Of a stretch of 64,000 nt of DNA, positions 37,186 to 45,419 are shown piece after piece; the first letter of the stretch is position 1; each line of letters opens with the position of its first letter. The DNA is from Salinimicrobium sp. TH3. GTDB taxonomy: Bacteria > Bacteroidota > Bacteroidia > Flavobacteriales > Flavobacteriaceae. The stretch is taken from assembly GCF_026676115.1 (NCBI RefSeq), contig NZ_JAPONB010000012.1, positions 29,346 to 93,345 of the forward strand, given 5' to 3'. A model generated the notes under the pieces. That model did no database searches. It saw only the letters and a list, made by a program, of their open reading frames with translations, and was not told where the DNA came from. The position numbers and the translations under genes were made by a program.

Positions 37186-37399
37186 CTAAAGGCGCTACTG
37201 TACGGACATTTCAGGCTGCGAAAAAATCCTGTTATTGTTTATTGATCATTGCAAATTGAAAAAGTTTCCCGCAGATCACGCAGATCTTCGCAGAAGGACG
37301 AATCCCCAATCACCATTCTCAAATTAACCCTTTTTGGCCCTCCTCCGCTAAAAAGCTCCGGCGGGTAAAAATTTGGTGCTTGGTATTTAGGATTTTATT
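37186..37399. repeat. Mosaic repeat unit upstream of the second 389-bp copy
   Basis: The block GGCGCTACTGTACGGACATTTCAGGCTGCGAAAAAATCCTG... to GCAGATCTTCGCAGA (about 37190-37292) is repeated with few changes at about 39201-39305. It is followed by GGCCCTCCTCCGCTAAAAAGCTCCGGCGGGTAAAAA (shared with about 34097-34134) and a family-C motif. No gene supported. Confidence 0.65.
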
Positions 37400-37788
37400 A
37401 AAAATGTCATTTAGAACCCGCCTGCCGGACGGGCAGGGGAGCTTTTCTGCGACTGAGAAATCTTTATCTCCTGTTCTTTTTCCATTGATGAAAAAGAACC
37501 AAAAAATCTAGGCTTACGAAAATGGATCTAAATTTTTCATTCGATGCCTAAATTTTCTGAACTCGCGGGAAAAATTTTTAGGACGATAAAGGTGCGTTTC
37601 GCTCAAACAGCAGAAAATTTAAACGTCATCTCACTTCAAATTTGACGATCAATTTTCGATAGGCCGCTTAAAATCTCGAAAATATACAGTTTGAATTGAG
37701 AATTATTCCCCGTCAGTTCGAGCCTGCCTGCCGCTAGGCATGTGAATCCGGACCTGCGGGAGCAGGAACGGATTTGTATCGAGAACAA
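37400..37788. repeat. 389-bp intergenic repeat, copy 2
   Basis: Direct copy of 33704-34092 with the same length; differences seen by eye include TTTAGAAC for TTTCGAAC, CCGGAC for CCAGAC, CTTCAAAT for CTTCGAAT and GGCATGTG for GGCAGGTG. It lies between the DUF6064 pseudogene and the P1 peptidase gene, about 3.7 kb from copy 1, in the same orientation. The 180 bases after it lead into the P1 peptidase gene. Confidence 0.8.
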
Positions 37789-37971
37789 GTATTTTGGAAT
37801 TTTGTGCCTGAACATTGGAATTTCTTTTCCAATTGGGCTTCCCGTAACTCATTCAGCACAAAGTTTTTATAACTTTATCCATGACACCCGTTATAAGTTA
37901 GAATAGTAGCTAAGCCGAAGTATAATTAACTTCTAAAAGTAATTGGTATAACAGAAAAAGAAAAAAACGGC

Positions 37972-39147
37972 ATGAAATATATAATCTCAGTATTTATAGC
38001 AATACTCTTTAGTTTACCATCTTTTGGACAGAAACCAAGAGCAAGGGATTTGGGAGTTCCCTTCGTTGGTAAACCCGGAAAATATAATGCTATTACAGAT
38101 GTCAAGGGAGTTGAAGTAGGATATAGTACAATAATTACTAGTAAGGGAGAAAATATCATTGGTAAAGGACCTGTAAGGACTGGAGTTACTGCAATATTCC
38201 CTCGGGGGAAGTCAAGAAAATTTAGTCCTGTTTACGCTAATTGGTACAGTCTTAATGGTAATGGTGAAATGACAGGTACTACCTGGATAACAGAATCTGG
38301 TTTTTTGGAAACACCAGTTATGATCACCAATACCAATAGCGTGGGAGAAGTGCGGCAAGCAGTATTGAAGTGGTTTGTTGACACAGACTGGTACAGTGGA
38401 GATAAAGAGTGGTTTACTTATCCGGTAGTGGGCGAAACTTACGATGGTCTACTCAATGATATTTACGGATTTCATGTAAATGAAAAATATGTTTTAGAAG
38501 CTATTCAAAACTCCTCTAGCGGAAAAATTTCTGAAGGTAATGTTGGCGGCGGCACGGGAATGGTGACTATGGGTTTTAAAGGGGGTACGGGAACAGCATC
38601 CAGGGTGATGACGATTAGGGATTCTACCTATACCGTAGGGGTGCTGGTACAGTCTAATTTTGGATTTAAGGAAAACCTGCTCGTTGCAGGAGTCCCCGTA
38701 GGACAGGAATTAAGAGACACTTTAAATCCAAAGGTTAACAAGTCGCCTGAATCCTACAGACAAGAGGGCGACGGATCAATTATTGTAGTAGTGGCAACAG
38801 ATGCTCCTTTACTACCACACCAGCTAAAACGTGTCGCCCAGCGAGTACCTTTGGGAATAGCTAAAGTTGGAGGCATCGGCGCTAATGGATCCGGAGATAT
38901 ATTTTTAGCCTTTTCGACAGCAAACGAACAAGCCTTTACCCGAACGAATAATGTGAGAGTGGAAACCTTGTCCAACGACCAGATCAACTGGATTTTTCAA
39001 AGCACAGTTCAGGCTGTAGAGGAAGCAATAATAAATGCAATGGTTGCCGCCAGAACAATGGAAGGTATTAACGGAAATACTGTATATGCCCTACCTCATG
39101 ATCTACTGATTAATACGCTTCAAAAGTATAATCGCTTGAATAAGTAA
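37972..39147 (+). CDS. P1-family (DmpA-like) aminopeptidase, secreted
   Basis: A 391-residue N-terminal-nucleophile-type hydrolase of peptidase family S58/P1 (DmpA, L-aminopeptidase/D-esterase). Signal peptide residues 1-20 (cleavage near SFGQ). Marks: RARDLGVPF, GKYNAITDVKGVEVGYSTI, GNVGGGTGMVTMGFKGGTGTASR and GANGSGDIFLAFSTAN near residues 300-315, the conserved stretch before the C-terminal helices. Family members self-cleave ahead of a Ser. Sequence is somewhat AT-rich compared with neighbours to the left. Single gene flanked by repeats. Confidence 0.9.
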   Translation: MKYIISVFIAILFSLPSFGQKPRARDLGVPFVGKPGKYNAITDVKGVEVGYSTIITSKGENIIGKGPVRTGVTAIFPRGKSRKFSPVYANWYSLNGNGEMTGTTWITESGFLETPVMITNTNSVGEVRQAVLKWFVDTDWYSGDKEWFTYPVVGETYDGLLNDIYGFHVNEKYVLEAIQNSSSGKISEGNVGGGTGMVTMGFKGGTGTASRVMTIRDSTYTVGVLVQSNFGFKENLLVAGVPVGQELRDTLNPKVNKSPESYRQEGDGSIIVVVATDAPLLPHQLKRVAQRVPLGIAKVGGIGANGSGDIFLAFSTANEQAFTRTNNVRVETLSNDQINWIFQSTVQAVEEAIINAMVAARTMEGINGNTVYALPHDLLINTLQKYNRLNK

Positions 39148-39422
39148 AAGCAGAAAACAAAAAAGAAAAGCAAAGATAAGGTCTCTAAAATGTCATTTTA
39201 AAGGCGCTTCTGTACGGCCATTTCAGGCTGCGAAAAAATCCTGTTATTGTTTATTGATCATTGCAAATTGAAAAATTTTCCCACAGATCACGCAGATCTT
39301 CGCAGATCTTTTTTTTTGACAATCTAATCCGATTAACTAATCACTAATTAACCAATCCCCAATTTCCACTTTTGGAATTTGGAATTTGGTGCTTGAACCT
39401 AGTATTTGGATCTTTTTGAAGA
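39148..39422. repeat. Mosaic repeat spacer between convergent genes
   Basis: Starts with AAAATGTCATTTTAAAGGCGC (39188-39208), then the CTGTACGGCCATTTCAGGCTGCG block and a CCCACAGATCACGCAGATCTTCGCAGATC block with T-run and GACAATCTAATCCGATTAACTAATCACT, nearly the same as 35081-35155. Ends with a family-C motif. It takes the place expected of a terminator between the P1 peptidase and alcohol dehydrogenase genes. Confidence 0.65.
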
Positions 39423-40478
39423 TCAATTTTCTCTTTCCAGAGATTTGGTGTCAATAACAAATCTGTATTTCACATCGCTCTTTAGCATTCTCTCATATGC
39501 AGTATTGATATCCTGCATATCAATGATTTCGACATCGCAGACAATATTGTGTTCTCCACAAAAGTCCAGCATTTCCTGGGTCTCTTTGATCCCGCCAATC
39601 AATGAACCTGCAATACTTTTTCTCTGGAAGATCAATTGTCCGCAGTGAACAGGATCAACCGGTTCTACTGCTCCCACTATTACCATGGTAGCATCTCGTT
39701 TTAATAGGCTCACATAAGGATTCACATCATGACCTACCGGAATGGTATTCATAAGGAAATCAAAGGTATTGGCGTGACTTGCCATTTGTCCTTCATCTGT
39801 TGAGATGAGCACATGGTCTGCACCCAAATCTTCGGCATCTTTTGTCTTTGAAGGAGAGGAAGTGATCATCACCACCTCGGCTCCCATGGCACTGGCAAAT
39901 TTGACTCCCATGTGCCCAAGTCCACCGAGGCCGATAACTCCTACTTTATCTCCTTTCTTCACGTTCCAGTACCTTAAAGGAGAGTAGGTGGTAATCCCCG
40001 CACAGAGCAGAGGTGCGGCAGCTTTGCTGTCCAGATGTTCAGGAACATGAAGCACAAAATCCTTATCAACCACAATTTTTTGAGAATATCCTCCAAAGGT
40101 CATTCCCCCTAAATATTTGTCGGGGCCGTTATAAGTAAAGGTCGAACCTCTTTCGCAATACTGCTCCAGCCCTTCTTCACAGGAGCTACATTCCCTGCAG
40201 GAATCGACCATACAACCCACTCCTACCTTCTCACCGACTTTAAAGTCTTTAACTTTTTCACCCACCTGGACTACCCGTCCAATAATTTCATGACCGGGTA
40301 CAAGAGGATATTCAGACATTCCCCAGTCATTCCTCACGAAATGAAGATCTGAATGACAGACGCCGCAGTATTCAATGTCAATAAGAACATCATTTTCATG
40401 TACCGCTCTTCTCTCGATTTCAAAGGGTTTGAGCAGTGCTCCCACTTCCTGGGCTGCAAAGGCTTTTACTTTACTCAT
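39423..40478 (-). CDS. Zinc-dependent NAD(P) alcohol dehydrogenase (YahK/CAD-like)
   Basis: A 351-residue MDR-family enzyme. Catalytic zinc motif YCGVCHSDLH near residue 40 with GHEIIG (about 65), structural zinc cysteines in CRECSSCEEGLEQYC (about 96-110), and the Rossmann loop GLGGLGHMGVKFA (about 183-195). It groups with YahK/cinnamyl-alcohol-dehydrogenase-like aldehyde reductases, usually NADPH-dependent. I chose the ATG at 40478 (MSKVKAFAAQ), because the open frame upstream to 40586 adds 36 residues not seen in the family. Confidence 0.93.
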   Translation of the reverse strand: MSKVKAFAAQEVGALLKPFEIERRAVHENDVLIDIEYCGVCHSDLHFVRNDWGMSEYPLVPGHEIIGRVVQVGEKVKDFKVGEKVGVGCMVDSCRECSSCEEGLEQYCERGSTFTYNGPDKYLGGMTFGGYSQKIVVDKDFVLHVPEHLDSKAAAPLLCAGITTYSPLRYWNVKKGDKVGVIGLGGLGHMGVKFASAMGAEVVMITSSPSKTKDAEDLGADHVLISTDEGQMASHANTFDFLMNTIPVGHDVNPYVSLLKRDATMVIVGAVEPVDPVHCGQLIFQRKSIAGSLIGGIKETQEMLDFCGEHNIVCDVEIIDMQDINTAYERMLKSDVKYRFVIDTKSLEREN

Positions 40479-40586
40479 AATCAATAAGTTAGATTTACCT
40501 AAGTTAAATAAAAGAAAGGACATCTGGACCCGGCATAGGAGCGTACTTCTAAAAAAATATTTTGTAACCTGTTCTGCCTTAAACAA

Positions 40587-41222
40587 ATAACATGTAATGC
40601 TGCAGTCCTGTGCTGCGGCGCGAGAGTGGATTTATATTGAGGGTTAAAAATGTCATTTCGAACCCGTCTGCCGGCCGGGCAGGGGAACTTTTGCAGGACT
40701 GAGAAAGCGCAGCTTCGACGTAGTCAAATCTTCACCTTCAATAAAGCTCAATCCTCAAAAGAATCTCTGTTTATGGGTAATTGATCATTGCTAATTGAAA
40801 AGAAGCCACGGACCCGCCTGTCGGACGGGCAGGTGCACAAATAATTTTTTTACTCATACTCCACTTCTTCTCATTTTCACATTTTCATATCCACACATAT
40901 TCAAATCTAATCTCGAATTTTGGCGCTTGTAATTTGGGATTTTCTCAAAATGTCATTTCGATGGAGTTTTTTAGCGACTAAGAAATCTCCAGACCGCAAG
41001 GAATTTCTGTTCACTAATTATTGATCATTGCTCGTTGAAGAGCATTGGAATTTGGTGCTTATAATTTGGAATTTCTTCCTACAAATTACGGTTTCCCGTA
41101 ACTTCCTTTAACAGAATTTTAATAGATTTACGGAAGAACCAGAAATCCTGCTGTTATCCGCAAACAGATAAATAGTGACTAGATAATATTGTGGGTACAA
41201 AAAGTTACAGCTAACAAATTAT
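40587..41222. repeat. Repeat-rich spacer before the methyltransferase-dGTPase gene
   Basis: Holds a hairpin-bearing family-B element (about 40647-40700, with CTGCCGGCCGGGCAG), a shortened GCGCAGCTTCGACGTAGTC extension shared with 34205-34225, a CCGCCTGTCGGACGGGCAGGTG hairpin (about 40813-40835), another family-B element (40947-40990) and two family-C motifs (about 40920 and 41046). From about 41090 the sequence is AT-rich and likely the promoter/leader of the next gene (TAGATTTA at 41123-41130). No gene supported. Confidence 0.65.
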
Positions 41223-43760
41223 ATGAATAAATACAATTACATCTTAAGTGAAAAAATAGACACTCTTGTTGCAAATGGAATTACAGAATTCCATGACATT
41301 TTAAAAAATTGCGAAAGTGCTGATCCAAGAAAAGTTCAAGAATTGCTTAAGAAAAAAAATATAGAATTGATTAAAAACGGTTCTGCGGAATCCTTTTTAA
41401 ATTCAAGTATTGTAGGAAACACTTATTTACCTGCCCCAGATGTAAGTTATAGCCAATGGTGGTTTGAAGAATCAACTGTAAAGTATATCGTTGATAAAAT
41501 TCGAGCTAAAATAAGATTAGCAAAGGGCAATCAGGTAGTTTGCATTGGAACACCCACTCTTGCATTAAAAACATCAGAAAGTATTCCTACCATTTTATTA
41601 GATATTGATAAAGATATAATCTCAATATTTAATGATTTAAAAATGGAAAAATGTTCTGGAATCCAATATAATATTGCCACGCCATTACCAAAAGAATTGA
41701 AAAGCTCATTTGACCTCGCTTTAATTGATCCCCCTTGGTATGATAATGATTTAAGGTCTGCAATTAATAGAGCAATTGAGTCAGTGAAAATAGAATGTGA
41801 GGTTCTCTTCTCTTACCCCGGTAGGTTAACCCGGCCTGGAATTGAAGAATCAAGATCAAAACTTATAAAAGATTTGATTTCAATTGGACATGATATAATT
41901 TCAATAGAACACGACAACTTATCTTATGTAGTTCCCTTCTTTGAACAAAATGCGCTAAAAGACATCAAGGAATTTAAAACAATTCCTTGGAGAAGAGGAG
42001 ATTTAATTATTTTCAAAAAGAAAACCGAAGAATTACTAGATAATCCCGGAAAAATTTCTGGGAAAATTGTCAAATCATATTCAAGAAATCCAAAAGAATT
42101 CAGAGTTTTTCTGAACAACAAAAGTTCCTTGTCCCAAGGACTGCCTCCCTCCAAAATAGAGGACTATTCAAAAAATATAAGCACTAGGGCTTCCACAACT
42201 AAACCCGACCTATGGACAACGTCAAAAATCGGACTTCAAATTAGCGACCATAAACTTATTGGAAAAATTTTAAAATTATGGGAGGGCGGTAATAGCAAAG
42301 AAGAGGTACGCAGTAAATTATTAAGACAAAATTATTCAGGAGACAAATTAAAAGCCACAATAGAAAAGCTAGAAAACTATTGTGGTTTGTGGGGCGTATA
42401 TTCATCACCAGCAGTGCTAAAAACCCCGAAAGAAATAATAGACCAAAAAGAAAGTGGTCTTTCTAATTTTGCAGTTGTAAAGAATACTCGAGCAATTGAA
42501 GAAGAATCGGATGGCTTCAGACCACCATTTAGTCGAGATAGGGATCGACTTGTATGGTCTTCCGGATTAAGAAGGTTAGCAGATAAAACTCAGTTATTTC
42601 CATCTATTGAAGATGATACTGTTAGACGAAGACTTACTCATACTTTAGAGGTTCAACAGTTAGCCTTGACTATTGGAACAAGTCTAGGTCTTAATTTAGA
42701 TTTAATCGAGGCTAGTGCTTTAGCTCATGATATTGGGCATACACCCTTTGGTCATGCGGGAGAACATGCAATTGATAAACTATTGAAAGAAATTCATCCA
42801 AGACTGGGGGGGTTTAACCATTATGAACACGGGCTAGATGTGCTAACCTATATAGAGTCTCCTTATGCTTCTGATCCGCAAAAAAAATTTTTTGGTCTGA
42901 ATATTTCTAACGAAGTTTTAGAGGCTGTAATTAAACATACCTATTATAGGGACGGGAACCAATTTTCCTCGGAAGTCCTCATAGATAATTCAAAGCATCA
43001 AGAATTAATTCCTGGAGGCTATAGTCATTTGGAAGGACAAGCAGTTCGAATAGCAGATAAAATAAGTTATTTAATATCCGATATAGAAGACGGTTTAAGA
43101 CTAGGCGCTATTACCATTTTTGACTTAATAAAATGTCAGTTATTCCATATCCCACCTTTACACTTCAATATAAAGTCATCGGAGAATGTTTTGTCTCAAT
43201 TTTTAAGGCAAAGAAAATTATTAATTAAAATATTAATGGAGGATGTAATCACATCAAGTACCTTAAGAATAAGTCAAAATTCAATTAAATCTCCAGATGA
43301 TTGTCGCAAAGCTGATCTTTTTATAATAGATCATTCTAAAGAAATATCCCAAGCCGTAGGAGAGATTTGGAATAATCTTCAGGAAAAAAAGTTGTTCACC
43401 AATAGGAAGGTTTTAAATTCTAATTTATTAGCTGCAAAAATTGTGTCGGAACTGGTAATATTATTCACAATTATTCCCGACTTAATAGAAATAGATTTTA
43501 AGGAAGATTATCAAAATCTTAAGGAGTCCAAATATTATAGATTTTATAAGGATAAATTAGGTGATCAAATTTCAATTAGTGCAAATATGTTGAATTTCAT
43601 TCCTTTTCATCTTTTAATTGGAACGAAATATCCCGCTTATCAGGAAATAAAAGAAATACCTCTCTTTGATCTAATTAGATCTAAAGATTATGTTGCTTCA
43701 CTAAGTGATTATAAAGCAAGAAAGCTACACAATATGTTATTGACAAATGAAATTCGATAA
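41223..43760 (+). CDS. Methyltransferase-like domain fused to dGTPase (HD phosphohydrolase)
   Basis: An 845-residue protein. Residues 1-60: small helical region. About 70-270: Rossmann-type methyltransferase-like domain with VVCIGTPTLAL (glycine loop weak), LLDIDKD and DPPWY (169-173). About 320-400: helical, wHTH-like stretch. About 425-845: full dGTPase domain with SRDRDRLVWSSGLRRLADKTQ, RLTHTLEV (His near 472), HDIGHTPFGH (His502-Asp503), FNHYEHGLDVL and IADKISYLISDIEDG (Asp612), so the HD metal ligands are intact. dGTPases deplete dNTPs and some defend against phage. Noticeably AT-rich, suggesting transfer. Overlaps a small ORF. Confidence 0.88.
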   Translation: MNKYNYILSEKIDTLVANGITEFHDILKNCESADPRKVQELLKKKNIELIKNGSAESFLNSSIVGNTYLPAPDVSYSQWWFEESTVKYIVDKIRAKIRLAKGNQVVCIGTPTLALKTSESIPTILLDIDKDIISIFNDLKMEKCSGIQYNIATPLPKELKSSFDLALIDPPWYDNDLRSAINRAIESVKIECEVLFSYPGRLTRPGIEESRSKLIKDLISIGHDIISIEHDNLSYVVPFFEQNALKDIKEFKTIPWRRGDLIIFKKKTEELLDNPGKISGKIVKSYSRNPKEFRVFLNNKSSLSQGLPPSKIEDYSKNISTRASTTKPDLWTTSKIGLQISDHKLIGKILKLWEGGNSKEEVRSKLLRQNYSGDKLKATIEKLENYCGLWGVYSSPAVLKTPKEIIDQKESGLSNFAVVKNTRAIEEESDGFRPPFSRDRDRLVWSSGLRRLADKTQLFPSIEDDTVRRRLTHTLEVQQLALTIGTSLGLNLDLIEASALAHDIGHTPFGHAGEHAIDKLLKEIHPRLGGFNHYEHGLDVLTYIESPYASDPQKKFFGLNISNEVLEAVIKHTYYRDGNQFSSEVLIDNSKHQELIPGGYSHLEGQAVRIADKISYLISDIEDGLRLGAITIFDLIKCQLFHIPPLHFNIKSSENVLSQFLRQRKLLIKILMEDVITSSTLRISQNSIKSPDDCRKADLFIIDHSKEISQAVGEIWNNLQEKKLFTNRKVLNSNLLAAKIVSELVILFTIIPDLIEIDFKEDYQNLKESKYYRFYKDKLGDQISISANMLNFIPFHLLIGTKYPAYQEIKEIPLFDLIRSKDYVASLSDYKARKLHNMLLTNEIR

Positions 43761-43866
43761 GGACTTTCAAAACATATTTAATAATATAGGTATTGTCTCT
43801 CAAGACGGAATTCTACTCTCGAAGCCTTTAACAACCGAAACTGTGCTGCAACATGATGAACTATGA
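43747..43866 (+). CDS. Putative 39-residue ORF between the fusion gene and DUF3644 gene
   Basis: Starts with an ATG overlapping the last 14 bp of the dGTPase-fusion gene and ends 27 bp before the DUF3644 gene. The predicted peptide begins MKFDKDFQNIFNNIGIVSQD and ends LQHDEL; it is acidic/neutral with no membrane segment. The overlap suggests translational coupling, but it could be the remnant of a longer gene lost by deletion. No family recognised. Confidence 0.4.
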   Translation: MKFDKDFQNIFNNIGIVSQDGILLSKPLTTETVLQHDEL

Positions 43867-43893
43867 TTAAATCAGATAGATAAGTAAATAACA

Positions 43894-44961
43894 ATGAAGA
43901 AAGAAGTCAAACACTTATACTGTAAAGCAGTAGATTCTTTGGTCTTGAGCCTTGAATTATTTAATAGACCAAACGATACCGCACGTGTTCATGGTGTTTT
44001 GATTATGATGGACCATTCCTTTGAAATGCTATTAAAAGCTTCAATTCTGCATAAAGGTGGCAAAATAAAGGAAAAACGCGCCACACAAACAATAGGATTT
44101 GAATTGTGTGTTAGAAAAGCATTTAGTGAAGCAGAATTGAAATTTTTAAATGAAGATGAAGTTTTGACGTTACAGTCTTTAAACGGGTTGCGGGATGCAG
44201 CACAGCATTATACTTTGGAAATATCTGAGCAACACCTTTATTTTCAAGCTCAATCTGGTTTGACCTTATTCCGTGATATTGTTAATCGAGTATTTAATAT
44301 CGACTTAAAATCCAATTTACCAGTTCGAGTTCTCCCGTTATCAACAAGTCCTCCTACTGACATCCAAGCGTTTTTTACAAACGAAATTAATGATATTCGA
44401 AAGCTTCTTGGTCCGAATAAAAGAAAGGACATAGAAGCTAAGGAAAAACTACGTGCTTTAGCCATAATGGAGAATGCTGTCCAAGGCGACCACACCCAAC
44501 CAACAGATCGTGAGTTAAAAAAAACTTTAAAAATTTTAGAGCAAGGCGGAAATTTTGGACAACTGTTTCCTGGCGTTTCTACTTTGAATTTTACAGCAAA
44601 TGGTTATGGACCCTCGCTTGATTTAAAAATCACAAGAAAAGAAGGTGTACCTGTCCAAGTCGTTCCAGAAGGAACTCCTGGGGCACATGTAGTGGCATTG
44701 AAAAGAGTAAATGAATTAGACTACTATAATTTAGGTAGAGATCAATTGGCCAAAAAAGTAGGACTTACTGGTCCTAAGACCAGCGCAGTAATACACCACT
44801 TGAATTTAAAAGATGATCTTGAAAGTTTCAAAAGAATATCTGTTGGGAATATTCACCACGAAAGATACTCACAAAAGGCGATAGGACTACTGAAAAATGC
44901 TATTGCTCAAACGCCTATAAATGAAATTTGGGCAAACTATAGAGCGCGTTTAAGTAGGTGA
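43894..44961 (+). CDS. DUF3644-domain protein, HEPN-like candidate RNase
   Basis: A 355-residue protein. Residues 1-150 fit DUF3644: LYCKAVDSLVLSLELFNRP, then HSFEMLLKASILHKGG, then LNGLRDAAQHY. The last has R-D-A-A-Q-H (Arg100 to His105), the RxxxxH spacing of HEPN ribonucleases, on what should be the fourth helix. Residues 150-230 are a charged linker. The C-terminal part has a wHTH-like QLAKKVGLTGPKTSAVIHHL. It is in line with the MTase-dGTPase gene, with similar AT-rich composition, suggesting one module. Nuclease activity is inference. Confidence 0.8.
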   Translation: MKKEVKHLYCKAVDSLVLSLELFNRPNDTARVHGVLIMMDHSFEMLLKASILHKGGKIKEKRATQTIGFELCVRKAFSEAELKFLNEDEVLTLQSLNGLRDAAQHYTLEISEQHLYFQAQSGLTLFRDIVNRVFNIDLKSNLPVRVLPLSTSPPTDIQAFFTNEINDIRKLLGPNKRKDIEAKEKLRALAIMENAVQGDHTQPTDRELKKTLKILEQGGNFGQLFPGVSTLNFTANGYGPSLDLKITRKEGVPVQVVPEGTPGAHVVALKRVNELDYYNLGRDQLAKKVGLTGPKTSAVIHHLNLKDDLESFKRISVGNIHHERYSQKAIGLLKNAIAQTPINEIWANYRARLSR

Positions 44962-45105
44962 CCATATACTTTAAAGAACGAATATGGAACCTATGTTCAA
45001 ATTTGGAATCTAAGAATATCTCCAATATCCAATAAGGATAACAATAAGAGCAATTAAATTGATACGATCCCCTTTCCCAAACCCATTCCCTCACCCCTTC
45101 TATAA

Positions 45106-45384
45106 CTAATCCCACTCCGGCAGGTAACAAATGTTCCTGCCCACCACCTTCTCTAAGATCACTTTAGCTTCGAATTGCAGCCGCAATTCTACTTCGGCAT
45201 CTTGACATATGTCATTCTTTTTCTTCAAAAAAGTGCAGACCTTTAAAGAAGCTTTAAAAGGAGGCCTATGGAATATCACAGCTTCTAAGTCACATTCTTC
45301 CCCCCTCGATCCTCCTCTCCTATTAAGATGTACTTCCGGGGAGAGTTTTAACACTTGGTAACAATGGTTACTGACCACGCCCAA
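45106..45384 (-). CDS. Small hypothetical protein
   Basis: A 92-residue open frame. It has an ordinary amino-acid make-up, contains ECDLEAVIFHRPPFKASLKV and ends CYLPEWD. No overlapping gene competes for the space. It lies alone between the DUF3644 gene and the efflux operon, and the true start is unclear because the first 25 residues look less protein-like. No family recognised. Could be real or a chance frame. Confidence 0.4.
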   Translation of the reverse strand: MGVVSNHCYQVLKLSPEVHLNRRGGSRGEECDLEAVIFHRPPFKASLKVCTFLKKKNDICQDAEVELRLQFEAKVILEKVVGRNICYLPEWD

Positions 45385-45419
45385 TTCTGAGAGTACTTTT
45401 GTACCATAAAATTTAAGAA

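Noticed and set aside
39187..39305. Possible insertion-sequence end between the P1 peptidase and alcohol dehydrogenase genes
   Set aside because: No transposase, no paired terminal inverted repeats and no target duplication can be seen; the block is one of the mosaic spacer repeats.
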